This document shows positions 36,562 through 46,023 of a stretch of DNA of 64,000 nucleotides, piece after piece; position 1 is the stretch's first letter; each line of letters opens with the position of its first letter. A program made the position numbers and the translations under genes. Origin of the DNA: Thiotrichaceae bacterium (GTDB lineage Bacteria; Pseudomonadota; Gammaproteobacteria; Beggiatoales; Beggiatoaceae); contig JAQTYU010000005.1 in assembly GCA_028688145.1 (NCBI GenBank), forward strand, positions 1 to 64,000, written 5' to 3'. A model generated the notes under the pieces. The model saw only the letters and a program-made list of their open reading frames with translations. It made no database searches and had not been told where the DNA came from.

Positions 36562-37861
36562 AATAAAAACCATCAAAGCCCTGCTCACCCGGCAAAACTT
36601 GCCAGCCGACAGGCATACTATGACCCCAAGGCATCACCGTGTTGCTGACTTCAGCTTCGGGATGTTGGGCGAGAAAACGCTGAATTTGCAGATGATTTTC
36701 TTCAGCAAACACCGAGCAGGTGACATATAACAATTGCCCTTCTGGTGCTAAAGTCTCCCAAAGTTTGTTCAACAATAAAGCTTGTTGCGTGACCAATAAA
36801 GCCACTTCTTTGGGCTGGCGTACATATTTAATATCAGGGTGGCGACGAATCACGCCGCTCGCAGAACAAGGCGCATCCAGCAAAATCCGATCAAAAGGTT
36901 TCGCATCCCACCACCAATGACTGAGCTGGCTTGCGTCTGCACAACGGGTTTCCGCAGTGAGTTGCAAACGTTCCAAAGTGCCGCGTAAACGGTTGACGCG
37001 ATCAGGCTGATTGTCCAAAGCCAACAAATACGCAGGATCATAGGTTTCCAGCAAATGCGCAGTTTTTCCCCCAGGCGCGGCACAGGCATCGAGCACTCGC
37101 GCGCCCGCAGGCACATCTAACAATTCCACCGCCAACTGCGCCGCGCCATCTTGCACCGACACCCAGCCTTCATCGAAATGTGGCAGGCGTTGCACATCCA
37201 CTGCTTGCTCTAATTGCACTCCAGCGCGGGTAAATGCCAAAGCTTGCGCGGCTAAACCTGCTTCCGTTAAAAGCTGCAAATAAGCTTCACGGCTGCATTT
37301 GCGCAAATTCACCCGTAAATTCATCGGCGGATGCAAGTTATTGGCTTCTGCAATCGCTTGCCAATGTTTGCCCCAATCTTTTTGCAATTTGTTCAACAGC
37401 CACGCAGGATGCGCAAAACGCGCACTTTCTTTCTGGTCAACTTCCGCTTCTAATTCCGCTTGTTTGCGCCCTAAATTACGCAAAATTGCATTCACCAAAC
37501 CGCTGGCCCAATTTTTATCTAACATTTTCACGATGTTGACGGTGGCAGCAGTGGCGGCATGGGCGGGGGTGCGTAAATATAAATGCTGGTAAATCCCAAT
37601 TAATAACACCGCATACACATCAAAATCTTTGGTTTTGAGCGGTTTGGGCATTAGTTTGGATAACACCGCCTGTAAACGCGGCAACCAACGCATCACCCCG
37701 TAGCACAAAGCTTGGGCTAAAGCGCGTTCGCGGGCATTGGGTAAGCTGATTAACGCAGGTTCTAAGCATTCGCTCAGGGTGCGCTGTTCGGCTAAAATCT
37801 GTTGTAAAACAATCGTCGCAACGTAACGCGCATCAGTTTGTGGGCTTAATTTCACACTCAT
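36530..37861 (-). CDS. rsmB: 16S rRNA m5C967 methyltransferase RsmB
   Basis: A 443-residue enzyme that methylates C967 of 16S rRNA. An N-terminal NusB-like RNA-binding domain (about residues 1-150) is followed by a Rossmann methyltransferase domain. SAM motif I is VLDACAAPGGKTAHLLE. The motif IV Cys is in LLDAPCSASGVIRRHPDIK, and the catalytic Cys of motif VI in YVTCSVFAEEN. The ATG overlaps the stop of fmt (ATGA), and its end overlaps the DUF4390 gene. All belong to the def-fmt-rsmB operon. Confidence 0.95.
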   Translation of the reverse strand: MSVKLSPQTDARYVATIVLQQILAEQRTLSECLEPALISLPNARERALAQALCYGVMRWLPRLQAVLSKLMPKPLKTKDFDVYAVLLIGIYQHLYLRTPAHAATAATVNIVKMLDKNWASGLVNAILRNLGRKQAELEAEVDQKESARFAHPAWLLNKLQKDWGKHWQAIAEANNLHPPMNLRVNLRKCSREAYLQLLTEAGLAAQALAFTRAGVQLEQAVDVQRLPHFDEGWVSVQDGAAQLAVELLDVPAGARVLDACAAPGGKTAHLLETYDPAYLLALDNQPDRVNRLRGTLERLQLTAETRCADASQLSHWWWDAKPFDRILLDAPCSASGVIRRHPDIKYVRQPKEVALLVTQQALLLNKLWETLAPEGQLLYVTCSVFAEENHLQIQRFLAQHPEAEVSNTVMPWGHSMPVGWQVLPGEQGFDGFYYALIHKHPPR

Positions 37862-38784
37862 GCGCCACGTCCAAACTGCGGACGCGAATTTAAGAAATCT
37901 CGCACGGCAATCGCTTTGCCGCCCGCTTGTTGTAAACTTAGCACCCGTAATACTCCCTCGCCTGTAGCAATATCAATGCCCGCACGGCTTACTGCTTGAA
38001 TTTGTCCCGCCGCCACGGTGGCTGCTTCTGCCAAGGCTTCGGCTGCCCAAATGCGGAAAGTTTCGCCTGCAATTTCTGCCTGCGCGATGGGATAAGGATT
38101 AAAAGCCCGCACTTGACGCGCCAAATAAGCGGCATTTTGTTGCCAGTCGAGTTGCGCTTCTACTTTGTTCAATTTCTGGGCATAGGTTGCCAAGTCGTCG
38201 TGTTGCGCGGTGGCGGGTAAATTTTCCAAGTCGTCAATATTTGCTGCGAGCAAATCCGCGCCCAATTGGGCTAAACGGTCGTGCAAAGTTTCCGCAGTGT
38301 CATTGGGCAAAATTTCACAGTGGACTTTTTTCAACATTGCGCCCGTGTCTAAGCCGACATCCATTTGCATTAAAGTAATGCCTGTTTCGGTGTCGCCTGC
38401 GAGTAAAGAACGCTGAATTGGGGCAGCACCTCGCCAACGCGGCAATAAAGAGGCGTGCACATTGACACAGCCCAGTTTTGGAATTTCTAACACGGCTTTG
38501 GGCAACAATAAACCATACGCCACCACTATCAGCATGTCGGGCGCGAGGGCGCGTAATTCCGCTTGGGCTTCGGGCGTTTTCAGGGTTTGTGGCTGATAAA
38601 CGGGTATATTGTGTGCAACTGCTAATTGTTTCACAGGGCTGGCGGTTAATTTGCGTCCACGTCCTGCGGGGCGGTCGGGTTGGGTATAAACAGCACAGAT
38701 TTCATGGGATGAATTCAACAGTGCAGACAGGCAGGACACGGAAAATTCGGGCGTGCCTGCAAAAACAATTCTTTTTTTAGCCAT
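37858..38784 (-). CDS. fmt: methionyl-tRNA formyltransferase
   Basis: A 308-residue enzyme that formylates Met-tRNA(fMet) using 10-formyl-THF. Its signature is VNVHASLLPRWRGAAPIQRS, containing the folate-site His and the loop that recognises the initiator tRNA. An Asp in GLDTGAML completes the active site. The C-terminal beta-barrel (about 210-308) binds tRNA. It starts 2 bases after def and overlaps rsmB by 4 bases, so initiation formylation and deformylation are coexpressed. Confidence 0.95.
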   Translation of the reverse strand: MAKKRIVFAGTPEFSVSCLSALLNSSHEICAVYTQPDRPAGRGRKLTASPVKQLAVAHNIPVYQPQTLKTPEAQAELRALAPDMLIVVAYGLLLPKAVLEIPKLGCVNVHASLLPRWRGAAPIQRSLLAGDTETGITLMQMDVGLDTGAMLKKVHCEILPNDTAETLHDRLAQLGADLLAANIDDLENLPATAQHDDLATYAQKLNKVEAQLDWQQNAAYLARQVRAFNPYPIAQAEIAGETFRIWAAEALAEAATVAAGQIQAVSRAGIDIATGEGVLRVLSLQQAGGKAIAVRDFLNSRPQFGRGA

Positions 38785-38786
38785 AG

Positions 38787-39290
38787 TTATTCAGGTTGGC
38801 GTTTTTCAAGTTTCTTGCGAATACGTTGACGCTTGAGGTTGGAAAGATAATCGACAAATAATTTGCCTTGCAGGTGATCCATTTCGTGCTGAATACACAC
38901 CGCAAGCAAGCCTTCTGCTTCAAGGACAATGCTTTCACCTTCTCGATTTAAGGCGGTCACGGTGACTTTTTCAGCACGTTCGACGCTGTCATAAATTTCG
39001 GGAACGGATAAGCAGCCTTCTTCCCCAATGCGCACGCCTTCGCGGTGGGTAATTTGTGGATTAATCAAACATAATGCTTGTTTTGGCTCGTCTTGTTTGG
39101 CAAGGTCGATCACTATAATTCGTTGATGAATATTGATTTGAGTTGCAGCCAGCCCAATGCCTGCGGCGGCGTACATGGTTTCAAACATGTCATCGACAAT
39201 GGTGCTAATGCTACTGTCTACCGTTGCCACGGGCTTGGCAACAGTGCGTAGTCGGGGATCAGGAAAATGAAGAATCGTCAGTAGTGCCAT
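38787..39290 (-). CDS. def: peptide deformylase
   Basis: A 167-residue metalloenzyme that removes the formyl group from nascent proteins. All three motifs are intact: [23 protein letters not shown] (metal-binding Cys), and [11 protein letters not shown] (two metal-binding His and the catalytic Glu). Its length is typical. It is the first gene of the operon that continues through fmt, rsmB, DUF4390, ntrY and ntrX. The promoter must lie in the gap 39291-39641. Confidence 0.96.
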   Translation of the reverse strand: MALLTILHFPDPRLRTVAKPVATVDSSISTIVDDMFETMYAAAGIGLAATQINIHQRIIVIDLAKQDEPKQALCLINPQITHREGVRIGEEGCLSVPEIYDSVERAEKVTVTALNREGESIVLEAEGLLAVCIQHEMDHLQGKLFVDYLSNLKRQRIRKKLEKRQPE

Positions 39291-39641
39291 GATATTACAG
39301 CAAGTTAAGGATATTTCTAGCCTATGATCTGCGGGTAAATGGCTTGATTCTATTAAAATTCAAGGGATTAGCCCGCACTATCGCGTTTAAGTTGAGAGTC
39401 ACGCCTGCATTTTGGCAGCGATGACTATCAATGGGTATAAAATCTCGCGAATTATAGGCTGTTTCGATTAGGAAGGTAAGTAAATTTAAACCTTGATTCT
39501 AAGAGCTTATCACAAGGCTTTAAGTCTGCTGGATATTTTATATAACTAAAAGAAATATTAAGATACTAAAAAATGATTTTACGGAATAAATGAACTGACT
39601 TATAGTATTTTCAACAGTTCGGGAACTCAAGGGGTTTGAAG
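39291..39641. other. intergenic region with divergent promoters
   Basis: A 351-bp AT-rich gap between def (minus) and a small plus-strand gene. It should hold the def operon promoter. I see no RNA gene, repeat or terminator in it. Confidence 0.45.
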
Positions 39642-39788
39642 ATGAAAACGTTATTTTTGGGAATCAGTATTTCTGCATTGGCTTTGTCTGTGGTGGTGAC
39701 TTTATCTAGCGTGGTGTTTATTTATGATAAGCCGCTGGTGAATGCCGCGAAAGTGCAATTGACTCAACTCAGCCATTTGATCCCTTAA
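39642..39788 (+). CDS. small single-pass membrane protein, 48 aa
   Basis: ATG 39642 to TAA 39788. Residues 4-27 form one strongly hydrophobic helix (LGISISALALSVVVTLSSVV). A short, weakly basic tail follows: YDKPLVNAAKVQLTQL. The composition is that of a real membrane or signal-anchored peptide rather than random sequence, and an AGGGG stretch lies upstream. No relative is recognised. It is followed by a strong inverted repeat at 39878-39957. Confidence 0.45.
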   Translation: MKTLFLGISISALALSVVVTLSSVVFIYDKPLVNAAKVQLTQLSHLIP

Positions 39789-39877
39789 AACTTTCCCTTC
39801 CCGATAATCGATTTTAAAAATCGTCGAGTTTGTCCCCCCACGGCTCGGCGGTTTTGCTTTTTCTGAGAAACCTTAAA

Positions 39878-39957
39878 GAAGCCCCCAACCCCCTAAAGGG
39901 GGCTTTAAAAACAAAAAATTTTAAGTCTTTAGCCCCCTTTAGGGGGTTGGGGGCTTC
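39878..39957. repeat. perfect 27-bp inverted repeat (GCCCCCAACCCCCTAAAGGG family)
   Basis: Arms 39878-39904 and 39931-39957 are exact reverse complements over 27 bases. This is the short form of the elements at 44904-45015 and 57005-57124. It lies between two convergent genes (39642-39788 plus, lpoA minus) and could terminate both transcripts. Confidence 0.85.
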
Positions 39958-39964
39958 CGTTTTC

Positions 39965-41815
39965 TTAAGGACGTGAAAAACTATCCAATAACACAGGCTG
40001 ACCATTGGCAAACTGCGCCCACGACATTTGGCGGTGCACAATGCCATTGCCATCCAAACTTAACGCGCCCGTGTAAGCTGGTAATTGCATCGAACTTTGT
40101 GCCTTCAAACTTGCCAATTGCACCAGCAAGTTATACGCATCAATCCCAAACGCATATAAACGTTTAAATTGAGCCATGCCCTCAGGCGAAGATTGTTGAA
40201 TACTACTTTGCAACTGTCTGCCCATGTCATCAGGCGCGAGCACCCAGGGCATATCCCCAAAACGAATGCCTTCCAATTCGCGATCATTTTGTAAATCCAC
40301 CGTGCCCGTGTACACATGCGAGGTGCTGTAAATCGGCAAATTGCCATTGCCAAAATTCCGCAACAAGGGGCGAATTTGACGGGCAAATGGCGGCGAGGCG
40401 GCTAAAAATACCATGTCCACTTGCGCGGACAACATCGCTTGTTTGATATTATTTTCAAAACCTTGCTGGCTGTAATTGCGCACAATTTGCAACTTGCCGC
40501 CGCGTTTTACCCATTCTTGTTGAAAGGCTTTTAACACCCGAGCACCCCATTCACCTTCAGGCACAAACGCCGCCGCCATGCTTAAACCATCATTTCGTGC
40601 CCGAATCGCTGCATCTCGTGCTTCATCTTCTGGCAACAGCGCGAATTGATAAAAATTCACCCGATTGGGACTATTTTCCAGCGAATTCAAAGCAATGGTG
40701 GGCACGGGTAAATAACTTTGATTATTGACTAGCGTATTCACCGTTTCTTTTTCCAAAGGGCCAACCACAAAGTTCGCGCCTGCGGTAATCACTTGTTGGT
40801 AGGTTTGCACAATATTGCTGCTATTCGCATCGTAAAATTTCACGTCGGGGCGCGGCACGGTGACATTATCTGCATACCACGCCGCCATAAAGCCTTCTTT
40901 CACCGCTTCTGCCTGCGCTTTGAAATTGCCCGACAAGGGCAATAATAAAGCGACTTGCTGCGGCTTGGTCGAAATCGGTTCTTGTTGTTTCGCCATGGTG
41001 TTTAAAGAAGGCGAATTATTGGCTTGAATTAAATTCGGGAGAATATTGCGGCTGGCGGGGTGATAGGGGTAACGATTTTGCCACTCGAGCAGCGCGCTTT
41101 GCAAACCCTGAGGCGGCGTATTACGTGCCAAGCTTGCCAAAGCAAACCAACCCGGCAAAAAGGGAGAATTTCCCAGGTTCGCAGAATTCAAAGTATCAGG
41201 CGGCAATGCTGATAAAATCCGCCAGATGTATTCATGGGCTTCTTGCAAATCTGCCACATTGGCATCGAGCAAGCCATCTAATTGCACCAATTCTTGCACC
41301 GCGCCCAAAGTATTGCCGCGTGTTTCCTGCAATTTGGCACGCAATTCATAATATTTAATCCGCAGTTTCACGGGCAAACTCACTGCCCCCATTTGGTTTA
41401 AACGTGCGTCGGCTTCGTCTAAACGCTTCTCAGCAATCAGCAAATGAATTTTAGAAAATTCAATCTGATGCTGTAAACCAATGCTGCGACTGACATCGAT
41501 TTCAGCGAGCAAACTTTTTGCCTCGGGAATCGCATTGCCGTCTAAATAAGTTTCCACCGCCGCCAATTGATAAACCTGTTTGCTGGGCGCGGGTAAACGG
41601 CTGGCGAGCACGCGATATTCATTCGCCGCTTCAGTATATTTACCACTTTTTTCCAAGCGTTTCGCGAGTTTAACGCTGTCTTCGGTCATATTTGCCAAAG
41701 CGAGATTGGGTTTACTCGGCGCGCTCTTTGGCGAGAGTGTAAACGGAACTTGAGTACATCCTTGTACCATTAAACTAATTAATAGACTCAAACCAAAGCG
41801 GCGTAACTTATTCAT
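39965..41815 (-). CDS. lpoA: penicillin-binding protein activator LpoA (LppC)
   Basis: A 616-residue outer-membrane lipoprotein that activates the peptidoglycan synthase PBP1A from outside. The signal peptide ends in the lipobox MVQGC. The N-terminal half (about 35-270) is helical and TPR-like. The C-terminal half is a type-1 periplasmic-binding-like fold starting VALLLPLSGNFKAQAEAVKE and including VVGPLEKETVNTL and GIDAYNLLVQLASL. This two-domain plan is that of LpoA. It lacks its frequent neighbours rsmI and yraN. It probably has its own promoter in the 41816-42071 gap. Confidence 0.9.
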   Translation of the reverse strand: MNKLRRFGLSLLISLMVQGCTQVPFTLSPKSAPSKPNLALANMTEDSVKLAKRLEKSGKYTEAANEYRVLASRLPAPSKQVYQLAAVETYLDGNAIPEAKSLLAEIDVSRSIGLQHQIEFSKIHLLIAEKRLDEADARLNQMGAVSLPVKLRIKYYELRAKLQETRGNTLGAVQELVQLDGLLDANVADLQEAHEYIWRILSALPPDTLNSANLGNSPFLPGWFALASLARNTPPQGLQSALLEWQNRYPYHPASRNILPNLIQANNSPSLNTMAKQQEPISTKPQQVALLLPLSGNFKAQAEAVKEGFMAAWYADNVTVPRPDVKFYDANSSNIVQTYQQVITAGANFVVGPLEKETVNTLVNNQSYLPVPTIALNSLENSPNRVNFYQFALLPEDEARDAAIRARNDGLSMAAAFVPEGEWGARVLKAFQQEWVKRGGKLQIVRNYSQQGFENNIKQAMLSAQVDMVFLAASPPFARQIRPLLRNFGNGNLPIYSTSHVYTGTVDLQNDRELEGIRFGDMPWVLAPDDMGRQLQSSIQQSSPEGMAQFKRLYAFGIDAYNLLVQLASLKAQSSMQLPAYTGALSLDGNGIVHRQMSWAQFANGQPVLLDSFSRP

Positions 41816-42071
41816 AATATTCCACTAATAATAAGGAGATAAAAAATTGACAGGCTTATTGTAACTGATATAAAGCCCAATATTGAAGCAATCCCGCGTT
41901 GCTCACTTTTGAATGATGAAGCAAAGCGCGACACCGCTTTTTTTGGGGCGAAGGTTCATATTGCTAATTATCCACAGGACTATATACTAAACAAACTAGC
42001 CAATTCCGCTAACGATATTCACAATAATTCACATGCCAAAGCCCGCGAAACCTGTAGAGGAACATCTTAAG

Positions 42072-43265
42072 ATGCGTATAAAAGGATGCTTAGCCTTACT
42101 CCTGCTGCTGCCTTTAACCGCTCATGCCGCCAAACCTGCCGATGAAGATGCAGGCGGAGATGATCCGCCGATTGTTAAAAAAGTTGTCTCTTGGAAAAAT
42201 GGCGACTATTATGACGGCGAATATGAAGGCTCGGAACGCTCAGGCAAAGGCTTGTACATCTGGGCAAATGGCGATTATTTCGAGGGCGAATTTGTCGAAG
42301 GCAAACGCAATGGCGCAGGAACTTACACCTGGGCAAATGGCGACAAATTCACTGGCGAATACATGGATGACAAGCGCGACGGTGAAGGTACGTACATCTG
42401 GGCAAATGGCGATAAATTCGTAGGCGAATTTGAAGACGGCAAACGCAAAGGCGGTAAAGTTGTCGCTGCGCCCAAAAAAGCCGCGCCCGTTGCTGCTGCA
42501 ACTCCAGCCCCCAGCGTCGCCGCTGCTAAAGTTGAACCCGCCAAAGTCGCTACGCCTGATAAACCTGTAGAAAAACCCGCTGAAAAAATTTCTGAGAAAC
42601 CTGCCGAAAAGCCTGCTGAGAAAGTCGCGGTAGTCGAACACAAGCCTGTCGAAAAAGTCGCAGAAAAAACGGTAAAAGCGGTTGATAAACCCGTTGAAAA
42701 AGTCACCGAGCAAACTACTGAAGATCAGCCTGAAACAGCTGACACGCAAGCCACCGCACAAGCCAAGCTTGGGGAAAATAAAGTCAGCCTGAAGTGGAAA
42801 AATGGTGACAGCTACGAAGGCGATTTCGTCAAAGGCAAACGCACAGGACAAGGGGTTTACCTTTGGAAAAATGGCGACCGTTATGAAGGCGATTTTATTA
42901 AAGGCAAGCGCGAAGGTCAGGGTAAATATACTTGGAAAAATGGCGATACTTATGACGGCGATTTTGTCAAAGGCAAACGCACGGGCAAAGGTATTTATAT
43001 TTGGTCAAACGGCGACCGTTATGAAGGCGAGTTTTCCGACGGCAAACGCACAGGCAAAGGCAAATTAGTCTGGGCCGATGGCGATAGCTACGAAGGCGAA
43101 TTTGTGAATGGCAAGCGCACAGGCAAAGGGATTTATATTTCTGCCAGTGGCGACCGTTACGACGGCATGTTTAATGCGGGCAAGCGCACGGGACAAGGGG
43201 TTTTCATCTCTGCTGACGGCGCAAAAAACGAATTGAAATATAAACAAGGTAAACGAGTGAAATAG
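42072..43265 (+). CDS. exported MORN-repeat protein with two repeat arrays
   Basis: A 397-residue exported protein. ATG 42072 starts a clear signal peptide (MRIKGCLALLLLLPLTAHA). About four MORN repeats (for example GDYFEGEFVEGKRNGAGTY) run from residue 38 to 130. A 115-residue linker of repeated EKPAEK-type units, rich in Lys, Pro, Ala and Glu, follows. Six or seven more MORN repeats (consensus GDxYEGDFVKGKRTGKGIY) reach the C-terminus. MORN repeats form elongated beta sheets that bind lipids or proteins. The linker looks disordered and may cross the envelope. The exact partner is unknown. Confidence 0.85.
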   Translation: MRIKGCLALLLLLPLTAHAAKPADEDAGGDDPPIVKKVVSWKNGDYYDGEYEGSERSGKGLYIWANGDYFEGEFVEGKRNGAGTYTWANGDKFTGEYMDDKRDGEGTYIWANGDKFVGEFEDGKRKGGKVVAAPKKAAPVAAATPAPSVAAAKVEPAKVATPDKPVEKPAEKISEKPAEKPAEKVAVVEHKPVEKVAEKTVKAVDKPVEKVTEQTTEDQPETADTQATAQAKLGENKVSLKWKNGDSYEGDFVKGKRTGQGVYLWKNGDRYEGDFIKGKREGQGKYTWKNGDTYDGDFVKGKRTGKGIYIWSNGDRYEGEFSDGKRTGKGKLVWADGDSYEGEFVNGKRTGKGIYISASGDRYDGMFNAGKRTGQGVFISADGAKNELKYKQGKRVK

Positions 43266-43276
43266 TTTTTTAGCTG

Positions 43277-43295
43277 CCCCCTTTTTTAAAGGGGG
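43277..43295. terminator. C5/G5 hairpin after MORN gene
   Basis: CCCCC TTTTTTAAA GGGGG, 11 bases after the stop. Similar CCCCCTTT-AAAGGGGG units occur at 44867-44886 and, degraded, at 55962-55982. No U-tract follows on the plus strand. Confidence 0.4.
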
Positions 43296-43474
43296 TGAAC
43301 GACTTGAAGTGGAATGGATTAAAGTTATTCTCCACAATTTCACACACTTTAAAATTTAAATCTATTTTCTCCGCTTGATATTTTCCTGAAAGCCTGCATA
43401 AAAGCATAGTAAAATACTAAATTAATTTTTCATAATCGCTTTTACCGCCCCCTTCCAAAACCAAGGAGTTTTAC

Positions 43475-43972
43475 ATGGCAACTATCACCCTCAAAGGCAC
43501 GCCCATTCACACCGCTGGCGATTTCCCCGTGGTTGGCAGCACCGCCCCCGCATTAACGCTGGTTAATGGTAAGTTAGAAAATGTGAGCCTCAGCGATTTT
43601 GCAGGTAAGAAAAAACTGTTAAATATCGTCCCCAGTTTAGACACCCCCGTGTGCGCAACCTCTACCCGCAAATTTAACGAAACTGCGTCTAAACATCCCA
43701 ATACCGTGGTGTTGATTGTGTCTGCTGACTTGCCATTTGCACAAGGACGTTTTTGCACGGTGGAAGGTTTGGAAAACGTGATTGCCTTATCCACGATGCG
43801 TTCACCCAGTTTCGCCACCGATTACGGGGTGTTAATTGAAGATGGTCCTTTAGCTGGGATTACTGCCCGTGCCGTGGTAGTTTTGGACGAAAATGATAAA
43901 GTGATTTACAGCGAATTAGTCCCTGAAATCGCACAAGAACCTGATTATGCAAAAGCCTTAGCTGCCTTATAA
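43475..43972 (+). CDS. tpx: thiol peroxidase Tpx
   Basis: A 165-residue atypical 2-Cys peroxiredoxin that reduces hydroperoxides, preferably lipid hydroperoxides. The peroxidatic Cys is C60 in [15 protein letters not shown] and the resolving Cys is C94 in [12 protein letters not shown], both in the positions usual for Tpx. Thioredoxin normally regenerates it. AAGGAG precedes the ATG. It is probably monocistronic, with a hairpin right after the stop. Confidence 0.96.
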   Translation: MATITLKGTPIHTAGDFPVVGSTAPALTLVNGKLENVSLSDFAGKKKLLNIVPSLDTPVCATSTRKFNETASKHPNTVVLIVSADLPFAQGRFCTVEGLENVIALSTMRSPSFATDYGVLIEDGPLAGITARAVVVLDENDKVIYSELVPEIAQEPDYAKALAAL

Positions 43973-43980
43973 AGTTCCCC

Positions 43981-44005
43981 AATGCTCCTGCACTGTGGGA
44001 GCATT
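43981..44005 (+). terminator. hairpin after tpx
   Basis: AATGCTCC / GGAGCATT stem with a 9-base loop, 8 bases after the tpx stop. It overlaps the leader of the next gene. No long U-tract. Confidence 0.5.
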
Positions 44006-44023
44006 TCCGCAAGAGTTTTCATC

Positions 44024-44860
44024 ATGTCCGCAAAATATCTGCTGCTCAGCGTCTTGTGTTTTACCACCGCTCAGGCGGCTGAAGTCAATTTTTCCAAAGC
44101 GTATATTATTCCCGATTCTGCACAATTGCGTGTCGGTGGCGTGGAAGTACGCAATGATAATGCCCGCACGCAACACGAATTAGTCTTAGGCTTTAAGTCT
44201 GAAGATAGCAGTTTTTCTTTAATCGACAATCGCTTGCAAGCGGTGTTTGATGTGGAATTAGTGTCCCAACAATTGCGCGGTACAGAATGGCGCGGGCGTT
44301 ATGACAGCGGCAAAAATCTTTACGACACGACTTTTTATTTCAATGGCTTAGTGAATGGCATGGTGACGGGCGAGATGGTGCACCGTTCTCCTGATCCTGC
44401 GGCAAGTGGTTTTTTACGCACCCTTGTCGGCGGCATTTTGAGCACGGAATATTTAGTTGATCAAAAAGGCGACGGCAAAGCAACCTGGATGGATGCCCAT
44501 GCTTACGCACAATTGATTCAAGACATTGATCAAGCCAATCGTGATGCACAAGCTGCGAGCACGGCTGCTGCCACCACTACGACAACTACCACGACCACGA
44601 CTAAAACAAGCACCACAACTACGCCCGTGTTACGCAGTTATCCCACTGTGCAAGAAATACGTTATTACTTGCGTTTGAAACGCCTACTCGCTTTAGAAGT
44701 GAACAGTGATAGCGGTAATTGGGGCGCAAGTGCAGAATATCGCATGGATTTAGGAAAAGATAATATCATGCGTGGCAGTGTGGGCACGCCGCCTGACAGC
44801 TATAGTAATACCGATGTCACCAGTAATAATGGTTCGATTAGTTTGACATTGGTGCGTTAA
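44024..44860 (+). CDS. secreted hypothetical protein with Thr-rich linker
   Basis: A 278-residue exported protein starting at ATG 44024 with signal MSAKYLLLSVLCFTTAQA. Residues 19-170 are a beta-rich domain (for example GGVEVRNDNARTQHELVLGF). A low-complexity Ala/Thr tract with more than a dozen Thr separates it from a short C-terminal domain beginning PTVQEIRYYLRLKRLLALEV. Neither domain is recognised. The Thr tract looks like a flexible linker, encoded by a run of ACN codons that could vary in length. The product is probably periplasmic or outer-membrane associated. Confidence 0.7.
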   Translation: MSAKYLLLSVLCFTTAQAAEVNFSKAYIIPDSAQLRVGGVEVRNDNARTQHELVLGFKSEDSSFSLIDNRLQAVFDVELVSQQLRGTEWRGRYDSGKNLYDTTFYFNGLVNGMVTGEMVHRSPDPAASGFLRTLVGGILSTEYLVDQKGDGKATWMDAHAYAQLIQDIDQANRDAQAASTAAATTTTTTTTTTKTSTTTTPVLRSYPTVQEIRYYLRLKRLLALEVNSDSGNWGASAEYRMDLGKDNIMRGSVGTPPDSYSNTDVTSNNGSISLTLVR

Positions 44861-44903
44861 AACTTCCCCCTTTGAAAAAGGGGGTTATTTAAAGATTACT
44901 AAA

Positions 44904-45015
44904 GCCCCCAACCCCCTAAAGGGGGCTAAACATAAAAGATTTTATCTTTTAAGTCCCCTTTAGGGGATTTAGGGGCTTGTGTTAATGTTTAGCCCCCTTT
45001 TAGGGGGTTGGGGGC
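44904..45015. repeat. 112-bp inverted repeat element, TAAA/TTTA form
   Basis: Outer arms 44904-44933 and 44985-45015 are complementary with one extra T in the right arm. A middle unit at 44951-44977 (CCCCTTTAGGGGATTTAGGG) is also palindromic. The same layout recurs at 57005-57124 with paired base changes. It lies between the Thr-rich protein gene and msrP. Confidence 0.85.
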
Positions 45016-45059
45016 GCAGTTAAGAATTCCCCAGTTTTTCACCACAGAGGATTAGGGTC

Positions 45060-45992
45060 ATGTTAATCAAGACAAGTACCGAATTATCCGACTCCGCCGT
45101 CACGCCCGAGGCGATTTATTTACAACGCCGTCAGTTTTTACAGCTCGGCATTGCGGCAACTGCCAGTTTACTTGCACCCAATATTTTTGCTGCCGCGAAC
45201 CCCTTCGCCAGCGCGACCAAAAGCCCGCTGAGCACCACCGAAGATTTAACCCCGCTCGATTCTGTCACCAGCTACAATAATTTTTATGAATTTGGCGTTG
45301 AGAAAACCGATCCCGCCCAAAATGCGCACACCTTGATTACCACGCCGTGGACTATTAATGTCGAGGGCGAAGTCGAAAAACCGGGCATGATTAGCATGGA
45401 CGAAATCCTCAAAAACTATCCCTTGGAAGAACGCATTTATCGGCTGCGTTGTGTGGAAGGCTGGTCGATGGTGATTCCGTGGCTCGGTTTTCCATTGAGC
45501 CATTTGCTCAAAGCATTCAAACCCAACTCCCGCGCCAAATATGTGCAATTTATCAGCGTAGATCGTCCTGAACAAATGATTGGGCAGAAACAGAAAGTGT
45601 TTGAATTTCCCTATCAAGAAGGCTTACGTATTGATGAAGCTATGCACCCCCTGACTTTATTGAGCGTGGGTTTATATGGAAAAGTGCTGCCTAATCAAAA
45701 TGGCGCACCGATTCGCTTGGTTGTGCCGTGGAAATATGGCTTTAAGAGTATTAAATCTATCGTTACAATACGCCTAGTCGAAAAGCAACCACTCACCAGT
45801 TGGCAGAAAGCCGTGCCGAATGAATATGGTTTTTATTCCAATGTAAATCCTGAAGTCGATCATCCGCGCTGGAGTCAGAAAAAGGAACGCCGCATTGGCG
45901 AGTTTTTCAAGCGTAAAACCCTGATGTTTAACGGCTACGCAGACCAAGTCGCCGCGCTGTATAACGGCATGGATTTAAGGAAAGATTATTAA
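45060..45992 (+). CDS. msrP: protein-methionine-sulfoxide reductase, molybdopterin subunit MsrP
   Basis: A 310-residue periplasmic molybdoenzyme that repairs oxidised methionines in envelope proteins. A Tat signal with twin Arg at residues 23-24 (RRQFLQLG) is present. The molybdenum-binding Cys is C131 in [15 protein letters not shown]. The segment [20 protein letters not shown] and [12 protein letters not shown] match the oxidoreductase molybdopterin-binding fold. It overlaps or abuts msrQ, which delivers electrons from the quinone pool. Confidence 0.95.
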   Translation: MLIKTSTELSDSAVTPEAIYLQRRQFLQLGIAATASLLAPNIFAAANPFASATKSPLSTTEDLTPLDSVTSYNNFYEFGVEKTDPAQNAHTLITTPWTINVEGEVEKPGMISMDEILKNYPLEERIYRLRCVEGWSMVIPWLGFPLSHLLKAFKPNSRAKYVQFISVDRPEQMIGQKQKVFEFPYQEGLRIDEAMHPLTLLSVGLYGKVLPNQNGAPIRLVVPWKYGFKSIKSIVTIRLVEKQPLTSWQKAVPNEYGFYSNVNPEVDHPRWSQKKERRIGEFFKRKTLMFNGYADQVAALYNGMDLRKDY

Positions 45993-46023
45993 CATCGCCC
46001 CATCCCCCCAATGGACAGAGCGG

